Shown: one piece after another, positions 32,629-40,811 of the stretch
Layout: each line of letters starts with the position of its first letter
Numbering within the stretch: position 1 is the first letter of the stretch
NCBI GenBank assembly: GCA_977017575.1
Contig: CDRNVI010000092.1
Span: 1 to 64,000 of the forward strand
Direction of reading: 5' to 3'
Origin: Paramoeba atlantica
Taxonomy: Eukaryota; Discosea
Length of the DNA: 64,000 nt
Program-made: the position numbers and the translations under genes
Notes under the pieces: model-generated
Told to the model about the DNA's origin: nothing
Seen by the model: only the letters and a program-made list of their open reading frames with translations
Database searches by the model: none

Positions 32629-35142
32629 CTAGGGTTTTCCTTCAATATGACTGTCTAGCTTACCAATATGATGATGCTGATTATCGCTGTATTTGTCGAT
32701 GTTGCCTTTATATTTCTCAACCTTCTCTCTCTCAATCTCCTTCCCGCGACTGACAGCATCCGCCGGGTTCTCATCCGTGGATATGTACGCTGCCTTGACA
32801 CAAATACCTTTGTCCTCTGTCAGTCGCAGGACTTCGCGCAATTCCATTGAAACCCCCTCTGACTTGGAGATCCTCCTGTTCAGTGCAGCCTGACAGGAGG
32901 TGTTGTCAACAAAAACATCCAAGCAGGTTCCACGGGGGCAATGCGCGGAAAACTTCTCGAGGGCTAAGCGGACTGCTGCAGCTTCCGCACGGTTCACCTC
33001 ATACGAGGATGACTCAGGCCACGCCTCACCCGTAATCAAAACCTCTCCGCTGTCTAAATACATAATCGCTCCCCATCCTTTCACCGAGGCATCGGTGTAG
33101 AGACGATGCTTGTGTGGAACAACATCGGGATGGGGAGGTGGAGACCGTGGAACATTCTCCAGCAACTCGTTTCTCCATTCTGCTAGCATGGAGCGAGTGA
33201 CGACAGGGAGTGCGACCGGACGGTCACATAACTTCGGGCAACGGTTCAACAAGTTGATACGCCGTTGCGCCACCTTCAAAGCGAAATAAAACCGCGGCAT
33301 ATTGAGTCGGAGAACTGCGGAGCCATAAATGAGGCGCCCCACCACCGCCTCTAGGTCAACAAAGGAAATGTTGAAGAAAGAGTCGGCTCGCAGTTTCCTG
33401 ATCACTCGCGGTCCCAGGCAGACCGTATGCGCGTTATGGTCGAACGCCACCCCATTGAACACGTACTGTGCTACAGGGGGCTGACCCCGATCTTTAAAAA
33501 GACCGTTCGCCTTGTCGCAACGCTCGTCAATGAACTGAGCGTACGTGGTGGCCTCGGAGTGGGTTCCTGCAAACCGAACTCCGTCAACATAAACGTCGAT
33601 AGCGCCTCGGTGAAACGAGTAGCGCTGAGAACAAATCGACGCCTCGCCAGCAATCGCGGCGGTAACCGTGTGCATAACCTCCGGTGCACACCTATGGCCC
33701 ATCGGGAGGACGTTCATTTCAAACACGTCTCCACTGTTCGTTCTAAGGCGGAATTTGGGCCGCGCCCTCTTTGGGATACCAATCTGGTAAAATCCACACG
33801 TGAAGTCCCGCTTCACAGCCATCGGCTCGTGCGCCTTATGAAGATACTTGGAGGGATGATATAATGGGACCTTTGGTTCATATGATTTTAATCTATCGTT
33901 ATCGTCCCTTGTCCATGAAATAAATCTTCTGCGCTGATTGCCCTCATCATCGGTCTCCACAACCGTGAAGGGAATCATGAACTGCATCGATGGGCGCTTT
34001 CTCAACTCCTGCGCCGGGACCTTGGAGATTACGCCTGCGTCCTCCAACAATCGGACGTCCGCCTCAGGCAATGAACCTTTCACACTAGGTTCGGGGTACG
34101 GGGCTTTAGGTACCCATAATAATTCATCCACTACCTTGCGAAAACGAGTGGCAGCTGACAGACTCATCCACTCCTTAACCTGATCCAAATGGATAACAGG
34201 TATCGACTTCTTAACGTGCAAAGGTAGGTGAGCGTCGTGTGCCTTGGCTAGCCGTGAAGAGCGGCGTGCACAAACAACGGAGTGCCTGCGAAGGTAAGGC
34301 ACTTCCTCGAAGCACTTTGCCACGTGCTCCGAGGTTACAGCACTGGGAGACGTGCTGAGACTCTCTGCGTCCCGAGAGCCCTTGCCGTTGTAATACTGCT
34401 TGCGTTGTAGCGCAACAGTGATTCGACGTTGAGGTGTTTCGTGAGGTTCTGGACGTCCTCCATCCTGAGATTCCCGAGGGAGATCTCGTGGAATAGGTAA
34501 GTAATTGCACCTCTTTTTATGGAATGTGTTCCATACCCCGGACCGAGAAGTTGATTCATCCTGTGGTCCATCTCCCGGACCGTCGTGTAACACTGGCGTT
34601 GGCCTGGCCTCAAACTTCCCACAAACTGAGCCAGTTCGGGTGTCCCCGGGCCAGTCACTATCGCGTAGAGGTACGGCCGGTAAGGATTCAGACGGGTTGT
34701 CTTGGTCCCCCTGCACCAATAGATGATTACCTCGTGACTGGCCACACTCACGAACTGCTCCCGCCTCAGGTCGGCGGTCTCGGTCCATCTCGCAGCGGCT
34801 TTCCAACACAGGAGGCAACACATGCTCTCCTTTACGTCGAGATGACGTCTCAGCTTCTTTAGAAGAAGTGGCGTGATTGGTAGCATCTGCCGCGTGGGTT
34901 CTAGCCCCCCCTGCGCCTGCAGGGCCTTTACGTAGAGACTCAATGGGGTACCTTCGATTCCCATGAGCTCGAACAGAGTCCTCAATGCCCCTGCGTACCC
35001 CATGCGCGTCGAGGTAGCGAGAGGCAGAGTCTCCAGGAAGAGCACCGCGTTTGCAGGATTCGCGGTGATTCCCTTCGCCTGGCAATACTCGCGCAGGCGG
35101 AACCAAAGTCGCTCCCTTGTGGCCCACGTGGCCGTTGCCCAC
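32629..35142 (-). CDS. YR-A1 reverse transcriptase and RNase H
   Basis: 837-codon frame. The first 270 or so codons overlap the recombinase gene in another phase. RT proper starts near LPLHVKKSIPVIHL, with LPMGHRCAPEVMHT and YVDGVRFAG. RNase H follows with YTDASVKGWGAIMYLD, VNRAEAAAVRLALEKF, VFVDNTSC and NPADAVSR. Nearly identical to the YR-A2 frame at 29.5-31.4 kb. Confidence 0.8.
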   Translation of the reverse strand: MGNGHVGHKGATLVPPARVLPGEGNHRESCKRGALPGDSASRYLDAHGVRRGIEDSVRAHGNRRYPIESLRKGPAGAGGARTHAADATNHATSSKEAETSSRRKGEHVLPPVLESRCEMDRDRRPEAGAVRECGQSRGNHLLVQGDQDNPSESLPAVPLRDSDWPGDTRTGSVCGKFEARPTPVLHDGPGDGPQDESTSRSGVWNTFHKKRCNYLPIPRDLPRESQDGGRPEPHETPQRRITVALQRKQYYNGKGSRDAESLSTSPSAVTSEHVAKCFEEVPYLRRHSVVCARRSSRLAKAHDAHLPLHVKKSIPVIHLDQVKEWMSLSAATRFRKVVDELLWVPKAPYPEPSVKGSLPEADVRLLEDAGVISKVPAQELRKRPSMQFMIPFTVVETDDEGNQRRRFISWTRDDNDRLKSYEPKVPLYHPSKYLHKAHEPMAVKRDFTCGFYQIGIPKRARPKFRLRTNSGDVFEMNVLPMGHRCAPEVMHTVTAAIAGEASICSQRYSFHRGAIDVYVDGVRFAGTHSEATTYAQFIDERCDKANGLFKDRGQPPVAQYVFNGVAFDHNAHTVCLGPRVIRKLRADSFFNISFVDLEAVVGRLIYGSAVLRLNMPRFYFALKVAQRRINLLNRCPKLCDRPVALPVVTRSMLAEWRNELLENVPRSPPPHPDVVPHKHRLYTDASVKGWGAIMYLDSGEVLITGEAWPESSSYEVNRAEAAAVRLALEKFSAHCPRGTCLDVFVDNTSCQAALNRRISKSEGVSMELREVLRLTEDKGICVKAAYISTDENPADAVSRGKEIEREKVEKYKGNIDKYSDNQHHHIGKLDSHIEGKP

Positions 35143-35519
35143 ATGGGCTGGAGCGCCTCGCCCAACTGGGTGGCGCGAGGATCGTCGGCGGGCATCCTCA
35201 GAATGGCCTCGAGCAGCTGCTTGCGGTGTTTTCCTGGCGGCTGTAGAGCGTCGGCGGTTACGACGGCGGCGGTTTGGGCTGCGGCGGTTTGGGCGGCGGC
35301 GTAAACGGGAACAGGGAACCGAGGTAGAGGTCGGGCCGGGAGGGAGACACTTCTGCGCTTCAGACGTAACGGGGAGAGAGGGCGGGGAGGAGGAGTAGTG
35401 CCACGCACGCGTGGCCGTCTTTCGCGCTGGCGGAGGGACGGAGAGGAAGCAGGGGTAAGAATATCCACCCGTCGTCGCCTGGGACGACGGGCACGAGCAG
35501 TAGTTGGGGTGGGGGGCAT
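34335..35519 (-). CDS. YR-A1 tyrosine recombinase
   Basis: 394 codons. The core has WTETADLRREQF for the first arginine box and GTHSIKRGAITYLFHE followed by ESLLRYNASS, the histidine/arginine box and nucleophile tyrosine of DIRS-type recombinases. It would integrate circular element DNA. The RT frame overlaps it for most of its length. Confidence 0.8.
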   Translation of the reverse strand: MPPTPTTARARRPRRRRVDILTPASSPSLRQRERRPRVRGTTPPPRPLSPLRLKRRSVSLPARPLPRFPVPVYAAAQTAAAQTAAVVTADALQPPGKHRKQLLEAILRMPADDPRATQLGEALQPMWATATWATRERLWFRLREYCQAKGITANPANAVLFLETLPLATSTRMGYAGALRTLFELMGIEGTPLSLYVKALQAQGGLEPTRQMLPITPLLLKKLRRHLDVKESMCCLLCWKAAARWTETADLRREQFVSVASHEVIIYWCRGTKTTRLNPYRPYLYAIVTGPGTPELAQFVGSLRPGQRQCYTTVREMDHRMNQLLGPGYGTHSIKRGAITYLFHEISLGNLRMEDVQNLTKHLNVESLLRYNASSITTARALGTQRVSARLPVL

Positions 35520-35522
35520 TTC

Positions 35523-36920
35523 CTAGTGGAAAGCCCGTGTTGCGCCGTAACGGTTGGCGCCGCCCACCACCCCGCCGCGAAAATCCTGTTGCGGGGTGCG
35601 CTGGGTACGGAACTGCCCCCCCTGCTGTTGGGACGATCGGGGGCAGTTCGATCGTAGGTGGCCTGGCTGATGGCAGCCAAAACAGAAAGGTCCTTGGCTG
35701 CGTCGTCGGGGAGCACGCGTAGCGGTTCGGCCCCTTAGTTGCTCATCCACAACGAGCTGACCGTAACGGTCCTGAGGATCGTCGTCGCGGTGCAACCGCT
35801 GTTGCACACGTTCGACAGCAACGCCCGCCGCAGCCCAATAATGGTTGCGAAGCTCTTCGATGATGAGAAGGGCTACGGCGAGGTTGTGCTTCTCTAGCCA
35901 ACCCTCTGTGTTGCGCGCAGCGTAAACCCATTCAGTCAACATTTTGAACAGGCGCTCACGCTGCGGCGGAGGGTTGAAGCGTACCCCAAGCTGCGGAGCT
36001 TCGCGCAGCTCACGGATGAGTTCACGTGGCTTGAACAAATCATCCGTGTCGATCCACGGTTGCCAAGTAACCGGATCGTAGGGGGAGAAGCCTTTCGGGT
36101 CCGTAATACGGACGCGTTCAAACGTGGGGATCAGATCTTCAACTGGTTTCCCACCCGGCATCTGCGCCCGAACATGGGCCAGTTCCAAAGAGTGGTAGTT
36201 GATCTCGGGATGGGGAAAACGGTAGGCAGTGTTCTTGTCCCCATCCCACTCGGCGAACAACTCAGTTGAGTTAGGGTCCTTTGGATGCGTCATATGCACC
36301 AACCCTATAACCGTCTGCCGTAGGCCATCCCGGGGAAGAGACCATACAGCTTCAACGGTGACCTCGTAGTCTTTGAGCAGAAGCTCAATCACTTTCGTGA
36401 TGAATTCTTCTTTGCTAGATTGTGTCATGATCCCACGCGCATCACAGCGTGAACGCTGAGGCATCCCGACGTGGTCAAGGTCGAGGGCCTCGTAACGGCG
36501 CGGCGAGCGAGAAGCCTCAACCTGGTCAGGGTTGAGGGTTCCTCTACGTCGAATATGGGGCTCCGGAGCCTCCAGCGGAAATGGATACGGGCTAGGGAGG
36601 GAGCTCGCCGGCAAACTGGGGAGGTTAGAAGGGAGAGGGCTAGGCGGTTCGCGGGCGGGGCTGAGTGCTCTTCCTGAAGGGCGTACCTTGCGCCGCGCCG
36701 GTCCAGGGGTAGGGGGAACAGGAGGAGGTCGCGCGGATACCTGCGGAGCCGGCTGCGTGGGGAGAGGAGGGAGAGGGGGGCGCACGGGAGGACATGAAAG
36801 AGACTGGCGTTTGGAAGCAAAAGAGGAGGTTTCAACGGGTGTTGGCGCCCGGTCACGCTTTGGAGAGCGATCACGGTCCTGGCTCGGCTCCTGAGGAGCC
36901 CGCAAACGTTGGGATCTCAT
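35523..36920 (-). CDS. YR-A1 gag-like protein
   Basis: 465 codons, Pro/Arg/Ser-rich at the N-terminus, ending in one CCHC zinc knuckle (CFGCHQPGHLRSNC) and a Gln/Arg-rich tail. By analogy with retroelement gag it would bind element RNA. It ends 4 nt before the recombinase frame begins. Confidence 0.75.
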   Translation of the reverse strand: MRSQRLRAPQEPSQDRDRSPKRDRAPTPVETSSFASKRQSLSCPPVRPPLPPLPTQPAPQVSARPPPVPPTPGPARRKVRPSGRALSPAREPPSPLPSNLPSLPASSLPSPYPFPLEAPEPHIRRRGTLNPDQVEASRSPRRYEALDLDHVGMPQRSRCDARGIMTQSSKEEFITKVIELLLKDYEVTVEAVWSLPRDGLRQTVIGLVHMTHPKDPNSTELFAEWDGDKNTAYRFPHPEINYHSLELAHVRAQMPGGKPVEDLIPTFERVRITDPKGFSPYDPVTWQPWIDTDDLFKPRELIRELREAPQLGVRFNPPPQRERLFKMLTEWVYAARNTEGWLEKHNLAVALLIIEELRNHYWAAAGVAVERVQQRLHRDDDPQDRYGQLVVDEQLRGRTATRAPRRRSQGPFCFGCHQPGHLRSNCPRSSQQQGGQFRTQRTPQQDFRGGVVGGANRYGATRAFH

Positions 36921-37107
36921 TGGGATCTCACAAAAACTTAAAGCGAAGTAAATAACAACCTAACAAGGATATGTAAGATAATAGTAAATACCCAGCCCAT
37001 GTAAAATTCGGAATACAAATCATAATTCGAAGAAACTATGTGCCCCTAAGGGCCAGCAGGCAAATACATAACAGCCCCTCGGCTAAATTTCAAAACGTGG
37101 ACTATTA

Positions 37108-37413
37108 GGAGTGCACGTCTCTTGCGTGACGCATGTCACCTCAAAAATCAAAATACAACACTGCATATGGTGTTCTTGATATTCAGGTCTGCGGTGCCTG
37201 CAATCATTATTTATGCTACTTCTTTTTCTAGTTTTGCTGAGATAAATTTCGTTGCGATGAAATTCTACCGCGATAAAAATTCTGAAAAGATAAAATTATG
37301 CTGCGATAAATTTCTGCAAAGATAAAATTATGCTGTGATAAATTTCTGCAAGGATAACTTCATAGATGACTGCCGATAAATTTCTGCCGATAAAAAAAAA
37401 AAAAAAAAAAAAA
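37108..37413 (+). repeat. GATAAA-rich degenerate repeat ending in poly(A)
   Basis: From about 37230 to 37390 GATAAA or a close variant occurs roughly ten times, in 32-bp modules of the form GATAAAATTATGCTG(C/T) + GATAAATTTCTGCAA. It then runs into about 24 A's ending at 37413. No coding potential. The module resembles the SL text AACGATAAAG...TTTCTG that follows directly. It could be the 3' tip of an unrecognised retroposon. Confidence 0.6.
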
Positions 37414-37452
37414 CTTCTTTAACGATAAAGATACAGTTTCTGTACCTTGTTG
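37412..37452 (+). other. Full-length spliced-leader copy heading RLE2-a
   Basis: AACTTCTTTAACGATAAAG followed by ATACAGTTTCTGTACC and TTGTTG: 41 nt beginning AACT (its first two A's merge with the preceding poly(A)). Length, AACT start and the CAGTTTCTGTAC core fit a kinetoplastid mini-exon. The next bases are AATTATTTTCC, not a GT donor, and an ATG follows 48 nt later. It is read as the capped 5' end of a trans-spliced LINE mRNA copied into DNA. Confidence 0.8.
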
Positions 37453-37500
37453 AATTATTTTCCTTATTTCATCTCTTTTCCAGGTACGCGGTTCCTTTTA

Positions 37501-39510
37501 ATGTCCGGAGGCGATCCCTTACATGAAACACCCCCCTCGATGGATGATGAGTCGTTTTTACGTGAGGAAGTATCACACGAAACAGGATCCTGGGATCAAT
37601 TCGCTGGAAATGCTCACCTGATCAAGCAGCCGAGTACGTACAATGATTTGCTCTATACAACACCGATCCCTACCAACATTCCGGACGGATGGCATAAAAA
37701 TGCGGCCCTGATTTCAGCCGAGAAACAAACACCCGACACAGGACAAGAAAATATCGGCGACGAGGAAACAATCCATTCACGAGTCCTCGGATCAGGCCAA
37801 GAGACACAGTCCGACGGAGACTCCGTTACAAAAAAGTTTGCCCGACGCAAATCATGCATGACACCTTCAAACGCTAAGGGGCACACTCGAGGAATCGCGA
37901 AATCTCATCAAAAAGTGCGAGAGAAGGCTACGCCAAGAAAAGAGGAAACGATAGAACCTACAACCCCACATCGATCACACCACAGCGAAGCACCGCCCTC
38001 CCAAGATCACCCTGGACAACGAGAATGCCCTGCAGAAAACTGCTCCTGGACAACCCAAGCTCACGGCGGCCAATGGCAGTCTTACTACAACCATGTAGCT
38101 TACCGACACGGGAACAGCGTATCCAACGAATGGTGGGAGAAAGAGGGACGATTCCTCTGCAACGCATGCGGCCGACATTACGACGTCAACAAGTTAACAT
38201 CACATCCGAAGCACTGCAAAGGACGAGCCGTGCAAACCACTTCACCCTCACAAACATCAGAGTGCCTAGGCGAGGCTATTTACGATGTTCAGGGCACAGA
38301 CAACCTACCACCGCTGGAGACAGTTTGTACAACCCCAATAAGCACGTGCAAGGACGTTCCGCATCGATGTCGACACTTATGGTCTAAGATACTGACAGCA
38401 GCCCTTTCCTCCGCGGTAGATGAAAATTCGGTCAGGGCGTGGACGCTCCTTGCCATGCTCCCGAAGTGTGTACTTCCAGCTCCACACCGAGGAGGACGCA
38501 AAGCCCACATTTCATATGCCTCTTACGTCCTGAAGCGAATGGAACTCTGGATTGCAGGACAACACGCCACCCTATGGGACGAGGCTGTCTCTGATCACGA
38601 AAGAAAGCCTTCCAAAGGGAACACTCTCAGCAATGAGAACGAAGCGGAGAAGGCTGCCATACGAGCAGAAATTCTAACCCGTCAAGGTGAATACTCCCGG
38701 GGAATGGCTGCACTTACCGCCGCGCCACTAGCCCCCTACAACGCCGAAACATTTCAAAAGCTAGAGGAAAAACACCCTAGTCCTCACGGGAATCCCATCA
38801 CCTGCCCGCTTCCACCATTGGAAGAAAACATTTTGCAACTAGACGAATCGGAGGTAAAGAAAGTTGTTAACGGTTTTCGCCGCGGATCTTCAGCTGGAAC
38901 CATGGGGCTACGACCAGAACATCTGCAAGCAGCGATCCTAGAACATGTGGACCATAATTTAAACTCCCTCTCAGCACTCACTTCCTTCGCGAATCATCTC
39001 CTGGCGGGTAAAGCTCCTGACGAAGGACACCCTTTCTTCGCAGGAGCCAGACTTTGCGCACTAGAAAAGGGAGAGGACGACGTGAGACCTATTGCAGCAG
39101 GAGAAACCCTTCGACGGATGGTGAGCAAAGCAGCCTGCGTCTCCGCAAAAGAAAAGGCGGGATCCTTCTTCGGTCGCAGGCAGTACGGGGTTGCAGCGGC
39201 TGCCGGATCAGAGCGAGTCATTCATCTCTGCCGCCGACTAATGTTCAACAATCTGGAAAACGACAATATAACTTTCTGCAAAGTAGACCTCCGAAACGCA
39301 TTCAATAACGTGAGCAGACCAGCTTTTATTTTCCTTACACGTAAGCATTTTCCCGAGCTGTCACCATGGGTGGAGTGGTGTTACGCAAACCCCAGCTGCC
39401 TTACCTTTGATAATTCCTTTATCCCCTCAGCGGAGGGAGTACAGCAAGGAGATCCCCTGGGCCCCCTATTATTTTCGTTGGTATTGGCAGAGGTAACGGA
39501 GGACATAGCA
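37501..39510 (+). CDS. RLE2-a N-terminal part: zinc fingers and RT
   Basis: Starts at ATG 37501 (MSGGDPLHETPP), the first in-frame ATG after the SL, matching the start of RLE2-d. A polar region is followed by two zinc fingers (CPAENCSWTT...HVAYRH and CNACGRHYDV...HPKHC), then RT boxes RRGSSAGTMGLRPEHL, VRPIAAGETLRRMVSKA, KVDLRNAFNNVSR and GVQQGDPLGPLLFSL. It stops making sense at 39510, 15 codons short of YLDD, where the YR-B tandem is inserted. The remainder is at 49219-50940. The N-terminal fingers plus a C-terminal RLE recall R2/CRE-type LINEs, to which trypanosome SLACS and CZAR belong. Confidence 0.85.
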
Positions 39511-40811
39511 GAATTGTTCATCATCGTATTTGTAATCAATAGAAAGATACTGCCCAATAACATATTCGTTTCACCAGCGCATATTTCCTTCTGCACATAT
39601 TACTAATAACACTTTGAACTCGTGTAATCCAATCCAAAGATAAAATAGTTTTTTCACTGGGACGTCCCTTCATATAAATCATAACTTCCAACCAATCACT
39701 GTCCTATACCTTGCGATCGGGTAGTACCACGCGGGGACCACCCACTCGCCAGTTCCTATATACCCAAACGCGAGTCGAAAACACCATAAGAGTCGCCTAC
39801 TACCCTCATGGATTATTCGATTTCACCTGCCAGTAAACTAAAACATTATTTTTTTTTTTTTTTTTTTTTTTTTTGATGATTCTATCTATATAAATCTATA
39901 TAAATATATCTATATAAATAAGTTTTTTTCTTTTTTTTTTTTTTGGTGTGATATCTAATTCCCTGTGTTTACAGTACTGTATATCCGACTATATAAAATC
40001 ATAATCTGCTATACGGATCCGCTGGATTGTCCTTTGAAGTTATATAACGCGCCTGCACTGCTATGCCGTTACGTTGGAGGAATTTTAATAACCCGCACAA
40101 TTCCGCTGTGATCCCATTTTCCGCTGTGATCCCAACTTTCCTTACGCGAATAGGGAGTGAAAAACAAACTACAAGGTAACAATTGTAATTTTTCTATACA
40201 CATATTTATCACATATTAATAGATCATAATAAAATATTATTATGTGCCCCGTAGGGCCACACATACCCTCTATAATATAGAAAACCTGCAAATCCTCTTC
40301 AAACAATTCTTTTCGTAAACTATAAGAATTGTTCATCATCGTATTTGTAATCAATAGAAAGATACTGCCCAATAACATATTCGTTTCACCAGCGCATATT
40401 TCCTTCTGCACATATTACTAATAACACTTTGAACTCGTGTAATCCAATCCAAAGATAAAATAGTTTTTTTTCACTGGGACGTCCCTTCATATAAATCATA
40501 ACTTCCAACCAATCACTGTCCTATACCTTGCGATCGGGTAGTACCACGCGGGGACCACCCACTCGCCAGTTCCTATATACCCAAACGCGAGTCGAAAACA
40601 CCATAAGAGTCGCCTACTACCCTCATGGATTATTCGATTTCACCTGCCAGTAAACTAAAACATTATTTTTTTTTTTTTTTTTTTGATGATTCTATCTATA
40701 TAAATGTATATAACTATATCTATATAAATAAGTTTTTTTTTTTTTTTTTTTTTTTTTGGTGTGATATCTAATTCCCTGTGTTTACAGTACTGTATATCCG
40801 ACTATATAAAA

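Larger units (their letters stand above)
31450..37107 (-). mobile_element. YR-A1: DIRS/VIPER-like element, coding-complete
   Basis: In sense order: a B-type terminal repeat at 36930-37107, gag, tyrosine recombinase, RT-RNase H, an A-rich tract (T's at 32521-32608), a unique 3' segment, and A-B-A repeats at 31450-32087. The gag-recombinase-RT order matches VIPER of trypanosomatids. It looks whole, with all three frames open. Its 5' repeat resembles the variant at 27.8 kb more than its own 3' repeat, hinting at a composite nest with YR-A2. Young. Confidence 0.8.

Noticed and set aside
37388-37452. SLACS/CZAR-style site-specific insertion into an SL gene
   Set aside because: Those LINEs leave 5' SL bases on one side and the rest on the other. 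Here a complete SL precedes the element start and no second SL part follows its poly(A).
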